Positions 13,413 to 27,427 are shown, counted from the stretch's first letter. The stretch is DNA of 64,000 bases from Punica granatum (GCF_007655135.1 NC_045127.1:44713538-44777537); one strand, 5' to 3'. The notes: generated by a model from the sequence alone, not told the origin. Made by a program: numbers and translations.

Positions 13413-13590
13413 TAGAGTGCGTTTGGTTTCAGAGTTGAAGTAATTTTGATTTTGATTTTGATTGTGGAAAATGACAAATGAGATTGTATTATAAATTTGA
13501 CTTGGGAAACGTGTGTTTATGTTGTGTAGTGGGTAGAGTTAAAATTAAAATCATAATTCTAAAATTAAACTCTCAATCCAAACGCAGCCT
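13413..13590. mobile_element. MITE-like repeat, family 1
   Basis: The left end reads 'gtgcgtttggtttcagagtt' and the right end reads 'aactctcaatccaaacgcag'. Reversed, these give an imperfect terminal inverted repeat of about 22 bp. The interior matches the copy at 9231-9396. It lies between the convergent 3' ends of the PUX gene and the PMT15-like gene. The flanks do not show a clear target duplication, so whether it is PIF/Harbinger- or hAT-derived is undecided. Confidence 0.65.
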
Positions 13591-14003
13591 TGTCTGTTCT
13601 GATCGGACCTTTGTCAAGCGTGAATTAGATCCAATGTAGCTTGATTTCATTGGACAAGAAATTTTCCAAATTGGGTCGGGTCCAATTGAGCACATCAAGC
13701 ACATTTCTGAATGGTCCAATTAGGCTTGAACTTGAGCTCGATGCTGGTCAGTTACTGAAGCTTGAATATATTGGGGGTTGGAAGATATTGCGTTCTATTG
13801 GCTTAACAACTGACCTCATTAAATCATAGCCGTTGATAGTTCCGAACATTCTACGAGCTGTCTCTACAAGAATCTGTCTTGATGAATGAATACTTCGTAC
13901 CCGAACACCGAAAGTGCAGGTACAAAGGAATTGAAATCCAATTAGGCAAAAAATATTAACTTTAAAATGGGAAAAAAAATCCACGAAGAGCAAGAACAGG
14001 AAA

Positions 14004-17000
14004 CTATCTCTGGGAACCGGTTTTGGTTCCTTCAGCCTTTTCCTCTGGTGCTGTCCAGTACAGTTTATTTGCCAATAGTATCTTCTCCCTCTCATGGGGT
14101 CCTTTCTCATGGTCCACGATTCGCGTATCGTATTGCATCCCGTCGATGATGCTCTTAATCCTCACCAGTATATCGATATCGTCCCTGATTATCATGCTGC
14201 CTTCGGGCCTCAGTATTCTGTCCATTTCCAGCAGAATATCTCCCATCTTACACCTGGGCAAAAGGATACCAATGATGCTTCAGAAATCATAAATTCGTGG
14301 TTGTCGTATGGTAAGCACGTAAATGTTAATCATACCTGTCTTTGTAGAGGCTAAATACTGCATGTGCATGGATGAAGTCGTACGTTCTCGGGTAAGTAGA
14401 CATGGCCTCGCACCTTCAGGGAAGAATGGCAATGGTAATTTGCTTGGTGTTCGAAGTTCTAGGTATCGCGAAACAGAGAGAGCAGGTCGAGAAACTTTAC
14501 CAGTTCTGATACGTTCCGATGACACCCCTCTCGTAGATGGCGCCAAGAGTGTTAGCTCTAGCCTCGACGGGGACAACGTTCATGACCCAGACCGGATCGC
14601 TCACAAGGGCGGCTGCGAAACCTCCGAGGAAAGCGTTCATGTCCAGCAAGTTCCTGTACCTTCCCCTTTCTGCAAACTGGTAGTCGAGGGTCTTGTAGTG
14701 CGCGACTCTCTTCTTCCACAGCTCCGTATTCTCTTTAAACGTCTCTGCCGTGACTCCCTCGACTCCTCCATTCCTTATCCTCGGGGGCACGGTGTTCAGC
14801 CTCTCAGGCCACTTTGCCAGCTCTCCGCCTGCAACTTCTTTAATGTCGGACACTTCCGGGAGCTGGGTCAGGCATGTCCCCATCGGGGTGTACCTTTCGC
14901 AAAGCATGAAGAACCAAGCATTAGGATAAGCGGGATGCACCTAAACCTTCGGGTAAGTTTTAAGCTATGTAACTCGAAGAACAGGCGGGAGAATGAATAA
15001 TTGCGCAAGGAAAAATCGAAGTACCAGGCGATATTGGGATCTTGAGCAGGGCAGAAGGGAGGAAACTTGAAGACCTTCCGGCTGGCCTTGCAGTGGACAT
15101 GGTTAGTAGGCTTCTGCCAAATAGCAATGTCACCCTTCTGGGTCAGTTTCTTCCAGCACAAGCTCTTCGCCACGCTTTCAATCTTAGCCTGCTCCGACTT
15201 GAGATCATCCGGCGTCCTCTCCCACCCTTTCCAGTGCCTCTCCCAGTTTATGGGCGGCCCCGACAGGATCCAGTACCCTCCCGGCCGCAGAACCCGATCA
15301 ACCTCCATAAGGTACATGCCATCTGCAAAAGAATTTTAAAGCAGTTTGAATCCAAGCATTTGGCACTAAAAGCATTCCTTCGCAAATGCAAATCATAATA
15401 TATGTTTTTTTCCCATTCCTTCCAGCATACCAAACATGACATAAGGATGGCTGGAAATTAGCCAACCGAGTATGGAGAGTGAAAGTACCGTATTGGCCCC
15501 ACGGGATGAGGCACCGGGAGCAGTGAGCCATGTCGAAGGCCCTGGAAGGGTAAGGGAGCCTCTTGGAAGCAAGGACCCCGAGAAGGGCAGGTACCCCTCT
15601 TTCCAAGGCAAACTGGACCTGGGCTTCATGGGTGTCCCTCGGCGCAAACGACATCGTTTGGATGTTTCTTGACATTAGGTACGCTCCCCAACTCGCCACC
15701 TACAACATGTGCATATGAATTATACATGCCATTATGTCAAATCGATTACGTGCATCAAGCATGCAAATATCAACTGGATCAATTAAATTAATTGATTCAA
15801 AAGGTTGCAAATGCATATAATCTATGCGCCCGGCTGGGTCAATCTCGACTAGGAAGGCGCAGCAATGTTGATCTGGTCCTAGGATGGCTAAGTCGATGTT
15901 AGATTCGACCTAGAGGTCGACAGACTAGAGTCAAGCGGTAGCCGCTTCAGCATCTACCGCAAGGCAACTGACGAGGAAAATATGCAGCTTCCAGAATCTT
16001 GAGTAAAACTTGAGTAATTTTTCAAATCAACAAGAAAAGTAACATTTGTTTATTTCGTGACGAGAGTTATTCGCGAACCTCATTAATAATGAAATGAGAA
16101 GTAAAACAAGTCGAATATAAAATCAATATATATTCGAAACAAATTAGAGACTATGTTTGGGAATACTCCATTTCATTCCAACTCCAAATAATTATATTTA
16201 TATGGATAGTAATGATCACATTATTGAATTATAAAAAAAAAAGAGAGAAAAAATAATGATTAATTAAGAGAAAATAATGATTATATTGTTAAATTATGAA
16301 AAAAAATAATGAATAGTCAAAAAAATTTAGTATTAAAAATAAATTGAATGATAATTAAGATAAAAAAATTAAAGAAAAAGAGAAAAAAATAATTATTGAA
16401 TTATTAAATTATTAAATTAAAGATAACTCAATTAGAAAATTCTCATTTGTCAAACAAAGGCCACGTTCCACGTGTTATATTCGCCTAACACCATAATACT
16501 GTAAGCTAGAACAAGAAGAAAATTGTCTTGGATGTCTCCATCGAATCGTTGACTTTTTTCACCATTGGGTTGAGCGAACCACGCTGACTAAGAACAGTTG
16601 GCGCCGCAATAAAAACATGGAAACTTTGGAAATATCAACATTTGGTCCCAAATCTTTCGAGACTGTTGTTATGGGCAAACCGGACGTTAGTCAATAACCA
16701 AGGAAAAGTGAGACCCTACGAAACCCGAAAAGGGGCCTTACCATATATTTTTGGTGGGTTTTAGTTGGATTTGGTGGAACTAATTTTGCTTTGACTAAAT
16801 TGGAATAATTAATAATGTTCACAATATACATACTATTATATTTATTTATAACATTACATTGGTATAGTTGATATTGTTTTGCCTTCATAGTTCGAGAGGA
16901 CAACCATCTCAAAAACCGGTAATGATAGAAACCTTTGCTTGAATAGTATAGGTTCAAGACTAGTATCATTTTTTTAATAAGTAATACAAAAGAAAATTTA

Positions 17001-19248
17001 CGAAGTGAATCCCTTTTTATTGGAGAAATCTAAATCGATGATAAGTTTTTGCACGTTCTACTTATCAGATTCCGACGCATTGAACTTGGCACAATATTGA
17101 ATCATCATAGTCAATTTCGATTTGTGCTTGCTACAAAGTCACATGAATGCACAATATCAAAACTCATCCAAGGAGTTATTAGCATTGAATAGTTTTGTCT
17201 GACTTGGGAAAGTTTCTCAAACTCCAGGGGGCAGTTTGAGAAAAAAATATTTCATATGGTGTATCTTTAAGGCTGCCTCAAAGTACAGGGAGCAAATTGA
17301 AATTAACCTTATTAATTAATAAAAGCTGCCCATAGGCAGCAAAATGGGATTAATATATAAATTTTTGTCAGCGTTAGTTCATGTTTACCCAAATTATCAC
17401 AATTATGAATTACTTGATATTTTTTGCTATCTAGAATCTCTTTCCTGCTGGGAAAATATTTTAAATTTTAGCAAGCTATTACTGATGGCCATAATTATCC
17501 AAATTTCCATACGCAAGATTAATAAACTTTCCGTTTTCCCCCTTTATTTCCTTTTTGCATTTTAAAAAATTTGCTAATCTTGATAATGACAGCACAAAGT
17601 ATTGACTTCATTGACTTTAATTATGAGGATATTAATGGAACATTTATCAATAATTAATTTCTTACCAAAAACGATTAATAGGAAGGAATTCGCTGTGCCT
17701 CCGTTTTGCTGTTTCCAACCAATCCACCAAAATTCCGATCATATCAATTTCAACTGTTCTTCCCAGTTCACACCCAGCCCGGTCCAACCGGACCGGCTAC
17801 CCTAAGTCCCACCTTCTGCAGAATCAGTTTCTATGTTGTATTTGGACCTCTTTGTCAGATTAGATGCGTTCAGTATGAACGGCACTCGGAAATATGTTAG
17901 AAAATGTCCATGATTAGGTAAGATTTAATGGCGAATATCACCATGTGGCCGGCTATAAATATTGTAAGATTACGCTTCGTGATTATCTGATTGCGATATA
18001 ATACATCCTACGAGATCAAAAAGATATAGCACATCCCTACATTTCTAAGTATGTGTTGCGAAAGTAATCTTTGTTTTGATATTGTTTTGGTATGCATAAG
18101 ATCTAGTGGACCGGCCGGTTGATCGGATGAGATCGGCCAGTCCAATTTGAATATAACAGTGGAAATGGAGAAGAGGTGCTATTATACTTACCCCACAACC
18201 GGTGTCGATGGCAGTTCGTATGGACCCGTCCCTGAGATTTATCAGCTTCCCGATGCTGTCGATGTAGGCATCAGCTCCGCGAGGAAACATGGTCCCGCCG
18301 CCCGGGAATATGAACTCGTTCCCCTTGAAATGGACCCAGTTCTGATTCTTCTTCTCCACAGTCAGCTCCTTATGAGGCACATTGGCGAACCACGCCCTGC
18401 CCCGGCTATGCGGCCATCGGAACGGTACCTTGTACCCATATGGCGCTGGGATCCGGCATGTCAGCTTCTCGTACTCCTCGGGGCAGTGTCTCTCTCGGTA
18501 TATCAACCTAATGCATAAATGTACATGATCCCGATGTAAGACTTATATGGCTCCGATGTCGAATAACCGAGTTATATAATATATCATCGAATGTTACAGC
18601 CGATAACAACTGATTCGATCGAAACAGAGACACGAAGCACTATCATTTTGAGACAATTCTCGAGTAAAGCTTCTGTCATACAGAACTCTAGTTATTTTTC
18701 CAGCATATCCATTCGGCATTATTATCTCATGATCGCTGTTTACTCCAACCCATAAATCATTTGGAGGACATTATAATCGACACGGGTTTATGTCATCAAC
18801 ACCAGAATGGATCGATATGTATATTTGTAGGTGAACGATCAATACGATGTTGTGGAGACGGTACGAACCTGTCCCTGTCGAACTTGAGCGACCGCTGGGC
18901 GTCCTCGCAGGGGGTGTACTCGGAGAAGTTGGAGGGGCAGGGCGGGAAGCGGGGCACGAGGACCTCCGTGGGAACGAGGTCCCCTGCCCCGTGGTGGGCT
19001 GCGAAGTCGAGGACGATAGGACCGCGTCCGCTGGCGGTGCTGTTGCGTGCATCCAGCTGGCCGGGGACGCAGCGGGAGGAGGCGGAGATGCCCTTTGTGG
19101 GGAAGAGGAGGGCGGGGCCGGAGAGCTGCCAGAGGCCAAGGAAGTAGAAGAGGACGCAGAGGATGGCGACGGCGGTGACGTAGAAGAGGTTGGCCCTCTT
19201 CGTCCTGGAGGGAAATTGATGCGACAGGATCGGCCAGCTCCTCGCCAT
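14004..19248 (-). CDS. PMT15: PMT15-like putative methyltransferase, type II membrane protein
   Basis: This is a second DUF248 methyltransferase, of the PMT15-PMT18 subgroup, presumed to methylate a cell-wall polysaccharide in the Golgi. Seven exons join in frame to 641 aa: 19248-18869, 18507-18192, 15699-15489, 15322-15025, 14893-14501, 14413-14336 and 14253-14004. The ATG at 19248 is chosen because it precedes the usual short cytosolic tail (MARSWP...); an in-frame ATG 16 codons upstream gives an unlikely hydrophobic start. One membrane segment lies at about residues 22-40. Family motifs include [38 protein letters not shown] at the exon 2/3 junction, [37 protein letters not shown] and a final [10 protein letters not shown]. 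Intron 2 is long (15700-18191) and holds a MITE-like copy. Exon 3 is 211 bp, exactly as in the neighbouring QUA3-like gene. All motifs expected for activity are intact. Confidence 0.93.
16148..16460. mobile_element. MITE-like repeat, family 2, inside PMT15-like intron 2
   Basis: The left end is near 'atgtttgggaatactcc' and the right end near 'ctcatttgtcaaacaaag'. The interior is nearly pure A/T, with repeated 'taataattat' and 'ttattgaattat' words shared with the copies at 35886-36130 and 58745-59005. It lies within the 2.5 kb second intron. Confidence 0.4.
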
Positions 19249-19391
19249 GTCAGTGGTCTTGTCCCCCTCCGACAGCCAAAAAAACAAAAAGAGCAACAGA
19301 GTGAGGATCAGAGTGGAATCAGTTCATCCTCTGGTTTCAAGAAACCTCCCCTGTTTCTAGAGAGGGAAAGTGATGAACACTTGGGCTTAAT

Positions 19392-19425
<34 letters not shown>

Positions 19426-19530
19426 TGAACGTCAGGGTGGCGATGACGAGTGAGGATTTCAGGGACGACATATATGTCGAATATTGTGTGAGTATTACCT
19501 TAATCTATAACACCCAATAAAAATATCTGA
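19249..19530 (-). promoter_or_regulatory. 5' UTR and upstream region of the PMT15-like gene
   Basis: Directly upstream of the start codon, the plus strand carries a compound microsatellite of GT followed by GA repeats at 19391-19425. On the minus strand this reads as a CT/CA-rich leader, common in plant 5' UTRs. A small palindrome containing 'catatatg' lies near 19467-19474 and could act as a TATA-like element, but this is a guess from sequence alone. Confidence 0.35.
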
Positions 19531-19879
19531 AAGTGAGAAACCGACTCGAGTCCATAATTTCGCACCTAAAAATAGTTTGATTGATTTTTAATATTCATTG
19601 AATATTTTCTTGACATGTATAAGGTAAGGGGAGGGGAGAAGGTTGCCGTATGTGAAATTATTTATTTGTCTCCATGTGAAGTCCCATGTGGGAGATTTAG
19701 TACAATGACGCATCTCTCGATTAAAATATAATCAAGACGCTCTAAATTCAATTCTCAAAAGTGATTTTTTCGAGTTCTTATATTATCCTCTCTTATTTAT
19801 TCTCTTTTGGTATCGTAATATCGTGTGCTCAATCTGGAATCAAGTGATTTTAAATTCGATTCTTACCAGTGAAATTTCT

Positions 19880-19918
<39 letters not shown>

Positions 19919-22900
19919 TCAAATGAAGCTAGTACAAATAGGTCTAATGTGGTAAAATAGAAATTACAATAACTAACATAAAAAAGAGATAAATCCTTAA
20001 ATGAAAATCGAATATGGATTTCTTTAATTGTCAGGCGAGAGAATAACTCACCATTTACTCTTTATTTATATTCAATTGTGACTAGAAAAAAGAGTTGGGT
20101 ATGGCCAAATTGCTCGCGTATCTGAAGAAAGGAATAGACACAAGAAATAAGGTTTTTCGTGTTGTATCATTGATGAAGGGATCTAAAACAGGCATAGATG
20201 TCACATGAAAACTTAACATTGCTCCACATACGTTGACTCAGCATTCAATTGTGAAAATCTCAGATGACCTCACTCGTCGGTTGGAATTGTCTTAAAGGTC
20301 CATCTTGGGAAATGAATCACATAGAAGGCAGCACTTCTGCGCAACTTCTACAATCTGAACTACGATACCGTGTGAAAATTTGAAATGATCAAAATTGTCC
20401 GCTTCTAAATGGTTAGGGCCTGTTTGGACTGTGGATGTAATTTTAAAATCACAATTCTAAGCTTAACTCTATCCATTACAAAACAAAATAACTCATACAA
20501 AGTCAAAGAGTGGGCCCCATTTATACCACTTTTTTCCACAATAAAACAACATAACTCATACAAAGTCAAAGGGTGGGTCCCATTTATTTCACTCAAAATC
20601 AAAATCAAAATCTGATTTTAAAATCCTACTATGAAACCAAACGCAACCTAAATTATTAGAATATCATGTAATAAGAAACATTAACTTTTTTACTTATACA
20701 AAAAAATAATAATTTTTTAAATTTCGAACTGAAATAAATTTATCAATTTTGATATTGTTTCGAGCTAGTAATTAAGAGGTTTGTCTTATGTTTATAGGAT
20801 TCGTTCCTGGGTCAAGAATGTCATTTATGATGAGGTTGGGAATTCATGGGATTTAATCTCCCACACCACATGGATTTAATATCGAAGCTTTGGTTGGTAA
20901 GTTTGACCATATTAGGGTGTACAAAATACAATGAGTCAACTTGTTAAGGCAGGCATTGTAATGGTTTTGATTCCTTGCCTCCCATGTTGGATTTTTTTTC
21001 CTCTTTTTAAGATTTTCCCTTACTTTTCTTTTTCTTTTCCCAATTTAGCTGGCATTCATCACTAATTGCAAACCAGTCCTCAAGGATGTCATATTTATTG
21101 TTATCGAGCTCATCTTTTTATTTCAATTACAACAGAAGTCTATGATTCCACTAACGATAATTGAACCTTGAATCTCAATGTTCATTGGCAAGAGGGAGTG
21201 TCAAAGTTCATTATTGTTATTATTTTTTTCGAGAACCTTGTTTCTTGTTAAGTAGGTGATTCTGTAGGGCAGGTTTTTGTTGGGGTAGTATGCAAAATAA
21301 TCAACAGTCAAACAACCATACCTTGGATCTGACCAGGATTTCCTTCATCTTTAACCATTTCTTATAAGCGATTTTCACAAGTAGAAATTAACATTTTCTT
21401 TTTCATTAGTTAACAAAATTATTTGTGTTTAGTAGAAGAAAAAGCTTTCGAAGTGGCCATCAATGATACACATGATTAATTGTAATTAATTGTAGTATGA
21501 TTGTTTAGAAAGCACTAGAAGTACTTCATGATTAAAACTGACTTTGAATGAGGTTCAAGTTTCATTCAATTAGATTGAAGACGTATGGTGAGTGATTAAT
21601 TTGGATTGCTTTAGGTCGCTCAACACTTGCTCCTCCTCTTAAATAGTATTTCGTGTTTGAGTCTTGTAAGTAAAGAAAATTCAAGTTGGATGAGTATTAC
21701 CCTTTAAGGCACCAATTCGGCTTGAGTTGAATTAGTTGGAGCAGTTTGAGCTTCAAATATCATCAGATTGCACACCGAAAAGATGTATCGTCAGCAAAAT
21801 ATATCATTAAATTGTATATATTTATATATTTGGAAATTACGAAACAATATAGTTTTGGTCTTGTAGGTTTGAGTTTATTTTTTAAATGTTTTTTCTATTT
21901 TTTTTTTGTTCATTTTCATCATGTACATTTCGATATTTTCATGTTTGAGTCCTTTCAATTTATAGGACCAAAACTATACTTTTTCCCTTGGGAATTACAG
22001 ACATGCAGGTGCTGCTATAGGAGCATTGGCCCATCACCTCGTACATGCTCATTTCCCATGCGTATGACATGCATTTATATACCCCTTCTGTCTCGATCAA
22101 CGATTTGGGACATGGACAGATAGTTAGAGGTTACTCACAGTTATACATGGATAGATTAAATCCTTGAGTTGAACCCGTTTTGATCGAGAAAATTCTCACG
22201 TTTCCTCTCGATTCCAAATGAAATTCCGTTACTCGATTGACGGCTTCTCTCCCTCTATAGCTAGATCCGACGTCATTTGTTCAATTATTTCAAATCCTTG
22301 GGTTGAATTGGTTTTGATCGAGTTATCAAAATCAAATATCACCATGAGAAAAATGAAATTTATAAAATATTGCTAATTAGCAATAACGATGAAACAATCA
22401 GTATCATGAATAATGTATGATTTTTTTTTTATATTTCTCTATTGATCCATTATATTTATACTACTAGAGTTACACAATCTGGGTGTGTGAATTTATATTA
22501 TATTGATGTGATCTCGATAACTAGATGATGAAATATACACTTTGTAGAAAGCAATGGAAACGTGCTGAAAAGTCATTATATTACGTCGATAAAATTGATA
22601 TAGTACACGGACAATTCTCTTTGATAGTAGCATTAGCTTGTAGTCAGAGGTAAAACTCCCCCAATTAAGAATTTTCTTCATTCACTATACTCGATCCAAC
22701 AAGCTAACATTGTCTATTCTATGATGGAATCACATACGATCAGGGGAGTATCAACCATCGGTGCCAACAGACTCGGTCTCACCGAATGTAAGTACGCCTC
22801 TGAAGCGGGTGGTTGAAATATACATGTTTGGAAATAAAAAAAAAGTCGTACCTAAACCTAGCTGAACGAGGCGGAAATCCATCTCTACACCCGAAACTAG

Positions 22901-24052
22901 TTAAAAAGCTCTCATTTTCGCTGAACTCTATATGCGGGCATCAGTCTTCTGGGTCGCATTTTCAAATCGCATGACGGTTTGCTCGCTATTTTAAGTGATT
23001 TTATTGCTCATCAGATACTTGTGTTGAAACATATATGCCGTGAATGCATGAATTTTAACATTTGTACTTTGTTTGCCGCTAATTTATTTATAAATGAGAC
23101 CGATAACATCCGCAAAATCAGAAACGCGAGGCTAATGCCATGGTCGAGTTATCATCTGAAGCATGCGGAAAGAGATTCATTGTGATTTTGGTCGAGTGTT
23201 CTCATATTTTTCCTTGCAAAATAAGAAATTACAGCACCACAAACAATATAACTGTGTTCAAAGTATTTGTGTATGGTCAAATGTGGTGGAATCTCTCGCT
23301 GTTAAATTCGGCCTCTGCTGCGTTTTAACGTGAGAAAGTTTGATTTCCAGGGGCAATTTCAGTTGAAATTGAAATCGATCGAGTAAACTGAGTTGGGCAT
23401 CTTTTAATCCGAACTTAAGGCACGCACTGGGGGCTATTGTTGACACTTAATTGCCAAAAATTTCTAAAATTATATACTCGATGTATATAAGTTTAGAAAT
23501 ATCATTTTAGGCTCATAAATGGTTGACGTAAATAACTCTTGGAGTTGAAGTGCGTGAAGACGAAGGACGGGGGCCGTGAATAAGCATTGACGTGCAGCAA
23601 TTTAAGAAAATTATATGAATTAATTGGCCATTCCATTTAATTCGCATTGACTTGCGAGAAATTAATTCGACAACTTAGAAACGTATACGAAAAACTTTTA
23701 CGTCTAATACGCATTATAGTGCGAGGAGAACTCCAGCCATTATTATCTAAACAAAATGTCAATCGGAAATGGGCCTAACATCGTAGAGCGGGCCACCATA
23801 GAAGTGTTTGGTTATTACATTGAAAGCCCATTAAAAGGCATAGAACTGACTTATGTCTTCCATGAATTCTACCAACGGAAGCCCCAATATTTTTATGCTT
23901 TTGCTTTTTTCTCCACCCCTCTGTTTTGAGGTAACGTTGCTTGCGACTTTTGGCAAAATTGCAAAAAATATAATAATCGATTTAGATAAATTAAAATATG
24001 TTAGACATAATGATAATTGCTGAAATGGACATGGGTGATTGAAATTTAGTTT
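19530..24052. other. Gene-free AT-rich stretch with small repeats
   Basis: I recognise no gene here. The open frames are short, lack domains and look like chance frames in AT-rich DNA. It contains an AT microsatellite at 19883-19914 and a family-1 MITE-like element at 20416-20648. Around 22150-22330 the phrase 'ttgggttgaattggttttgatcgag' recurs in related forms about 160 bp apart, probably a decayed local duplication. Confidence 0.5.
20416..20648. mobile_element. MITE-like repeat, family 1 (long form)
   Basis: It starts 'gggcctgtttgg' and ends 'ccaaacgcaacc', an imperfect inverted terminus. The interior holds two tandem copies of a segment reading 'aactcatacaaagtcaaag', each followed by 'gtggg' and 'cccatttat'. 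It is flanked by TTA on the left and TAA on the right, which is suggestive of, but not proof of, a PIF/Harbinger-type insertion. The copy at 35366-35600 is the same element in the opposite orientation. Confidence 0.6.
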
Positions 24053-24061
24053 AAATGAAAA

Positions 24062-24875
24062 GGGAAAATTATAGTGGGCAGCACGATATTTTAACATTTT
24101 TCATTGCGTAACATATATCATGACAATTTCACCATACAACACGATATTTTGAAAATTCTCACCATACTGCAGAACGTCAACTTTCTGTTAAGGGGTGAAT
24201 AGCTTACGTGGCCCAATTTTTTGAGTTTCCTTTGCGCACGTGAACCATTGCGGCCCCAATTTTAATATTTCTAAAAAAAATTTAAAAAAAGGAAAAAAAT
24301 TAAAAAGAAAACTGATGCCTACCTATTGAAGTCGAAGAGGGTGGAAGTGGGCTGCGGGTACCCCGATTGCGACCCCTGCCTCCCAAATGGGGTCGCTGTT
24401 GACCTCTTATGCCACCGACGACCCCAATTATGGGGGTGGGGGCAGCAATTGGGATCCCATGGTCAGAATCGAGAAAACCCTCGATTTGGGGTTTTTTCCA
24501 CTCCTACCGTGAGGGCCCTGATTGCGGCCCCTACCCCACAATTAGGGCCGTTGGCAACCTTGATTGTGGGGCGGTGGCCTCAATCGGGGCACCCACAGCA
24601 GCCTACCCCCTTTGCTCCCCAGTTTTTTTTTTATTCTCGTTTTTTTAATAATTTTTTAATTAAAAATAGTAAAATTGGACCCACAATTGCCACATGTGCA
24701 TGGAGAACTCAAAAAATTAGGCCACGTCAGCTTTCCGTCCACCATTTGATGGAAAGTTAACGTTGTGCCGTGTGACGAAATTTTTTTAAAATATCGTGTC
24801 ATGTGGTGAAATGGTCACAATATTTGTTGTGCGGTGAAAAAGTCAAAATATCGTGCTGTGTGGTGTAATTTTCCC
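24062..24875. mobile_element. MULE-type non-autonomous element with long TIRs and 9-bp TSD
   Basis: The element begins 'gggaaaatta' and ends 'taattttccc'. The inverted similarity continues inward for about 170 bp at each end (for example 'cagcacgatatttt' at both ends, and 'gtggcc...attttttgag' further in). It is flanked by a perfect 9-bp direct repeat, AAATGAAAA, at 24053-24061 and 24876-24884. Long TIRs plus a 9-bp duplication are the signature of Mutator-like elements. The middle (about 24320-24620) is GC-rich, unlike the rest, and encodes nothing recognisable, so this copy is non-autonomous. Confidence 0.9.
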
Positions 24876-24884
24876 AAATGAAAA

Positions 24885-27396
24885 CAATTGTTATAATCAT
24901 CTATTACTATAAGGTGAAAATAATTCATGTTTAAAATTGTTAAATATAACTCAAACTATTGTTTTTTCAATTTGTTTGCGAAACATTTATATATGTACAC
25001 TGTACAGAATTACGTACAAGGAAACATATAAATGTGTAGCTATTTATGCCTCTAATAAAATGCGTATACATGGAAGGCTATTATTTAGAATCATTTCCTC
25101 TATTACTTAAAAATAATAAAAGTATTGTGCTATTCAAACCTCTCATCGCACCCGTAAATGTAAACTAAAAGAAGTTTAGTGAGAACTGTCACGAAAAGGG
25201 GAAAATACAAAAAAAGAGAAAGCTTAATTTGAAGGAATAGTCGTAGCAAAACTGTCTATGAATATTTACCTTACTATGGACAAAAGAAAAATAATCATTT
25301 GCGTAACTATCAAGGACTCCGATCTAAGGGGGTGTCTGATTGATCTTACGATTAAGTGCTGGAAATACTTAAATGGATGTTCTTTCGCATGGAAGACATA
25401 AGAGTATCGTGGATTACTGAATAGGTATTTTCACTATCTTTTACATAGAAATATTATTTAACAAAATATGTTAAAATCATGAATTTGAGCTTTAATTATA
25501 AAATCATCAATTATATATTACATTTTTTATATACTAAATTTATTTTAAAATCAACAGTTATTTTTACATTAGCATCAACATTCTCGAACCAAGTCTTAGA
25601 ACTAAAAATTTCAGTAAAACCCTTTTTCCCCCGTACTTTTGACCTAAATTATTTTCACATTTCGTACTTTTTGCCCTGGCGCTGAATATCACCCCTCTTT
25701 TCTTAGACTATGACTAGCAATGGGTCTCTAATATATTAAAATCCATAAACTAATGAAAGTCGACCATGAAAAATTCTAACCTTAATCAAATTAACATTGT
25801 ACTACATAATTGTCAGCGATATATTGGACGAAAAAACCCGACATTGAAAGAATGACATCGATTGTAACCAGTACTCAGCATACGAAGAATGAGAAGATAA
25901 AAGCAACAAAGCTGACGATGGTTTAACTCATAACATAATATACCTTTCTCTCTCATCAACCTTCGTGAATATATCGTTGATTGGATCAAATTGCAGCGAG
26001 TGGAAGCTGCTGACTCAGCTACACATATAAAGAACTGACGGAGACTTTGGCCTCTTTTCATTATTATGGATGCCAAATTGCCGATTGCCATGTTAGTCAG
26101 TGAATATATATGCTCCTCAGAATGACAATATGTGTCGTATCGTGTTTTAAACATGTCATATTTAAATGGGTTCGTGTCTAGAATCTCTAACTCCGAACAC
26201 AACATATTTAATAAACGTGTCAAAATTTTTAAACATAAACACGATACGTTAATTACGGGTTGATACGGATACGACACATCTAACCCGTTTAGTTAAGCGT
26301 GTATGTGTATGTATACTTATCCACACGATATGACACTACTACCTTTAGGTACATATTATACCTACTTGATATGACACTATTAACTTTAATTGCATGTTAC
26401 AACACGATTGACATGATGAAAGCACTATAAATAGATTATTTATATAAAAAAAACTTAGATAATTTTAGTGTATTTTCTTCTATAAATTGATATAATGCGT
26501 GAAATAAATTTATTAAAACGATAACACATGATATAAAATGAGTCTAACCGTGTCTAAACAGGTTACAAGGATTGGACTCGTTTAAACACGTTTATTTATC
26601 GTGTTTAAACGAGTGTCTAAACGAGTTTGACCTGTTTAGACACGAAACACATTTAGTTTTAACCCAAACCCGCTTAAGTCTGTGTCATGTCCATGTCGTA
26701 TTTTCGTGTCGTTTCAAATACTGCCAACCCCAACCCCTATAATCCACCAAAGTGGAGAATAATTTGCAACGCATTAATTATTTATGCAAAAGGGAAATCG
26801 GCATCCTCTTTTTAATTTAAATTAATTAAGCTAGCTCAAACTAATCTTTTTGGGTCACTTTGTCATTGTTTAATTCGTAAGGCGGCTCTTTTTATTTTTT
26901 TTAAATTGAGGAAATATTAATATATAATTTCTTCATCATAAATATAATATCGGGAAATAGTTTGGGAATCATCCATTTAGAATTGAAAGCAATTAGAAGC
27001 CATAATGCGCGATGACGTCGTCTTTCCTATTCACAAGAGGCTTTAACAAATGTTCGATTGGGGCATTATTGTTGCTAGCCCCACGAATTTATAATTTCTT
27101 GGTCTCGGGTAAACTTTTAAATGCAGCCGTCCAATTCTTGCAATGAAAACTGGCCACAAAGCATCATGTATGGGTATAATATTCAGCCTCCAAATATTGC
27201 GAGTTTACGAAAATTTACCCTTATCAAGTACATCATTGATTAAATTTCACTTCTTCTAATGTAATAGTTCGCCATAAATAAAAGTGCGCAATCACTATTT
27301 ATACAAATATCTCTTTCCCTTCCTTTCTCACCGTCAACTTCGATCCAAATAGAAGTTAAAGTGCGCCCTCACTCAATCTTTATTTAGATAGATATG

Positions 27397-27427
<31 letters not shown>

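Noticed and set aside
14323..15000. 225-codon plus-strand frame
   Set aside because: It is the mirror of PMT15-like exons 5 and 6 on the opposite strand, including introns.
18847..19428. 193-codon plus-strand frame
   Set aside because: It is antisense to PMT15-like exon 1 and its leader. The product is acidic low-complexity sequence from a GC-rich exon and GA repeats.
21746..22123. 125-codon frame rich in F, I and Y
   Set aside because: The composition is what AT-rich DNA gives by chance. No motif and no neighbouring exon.
26130..26720. A complete hAT element
   Set aside because: The right end is suggestive, but I could not find a matching left terminus or target duplication. It is kept only as a decayed repeat.
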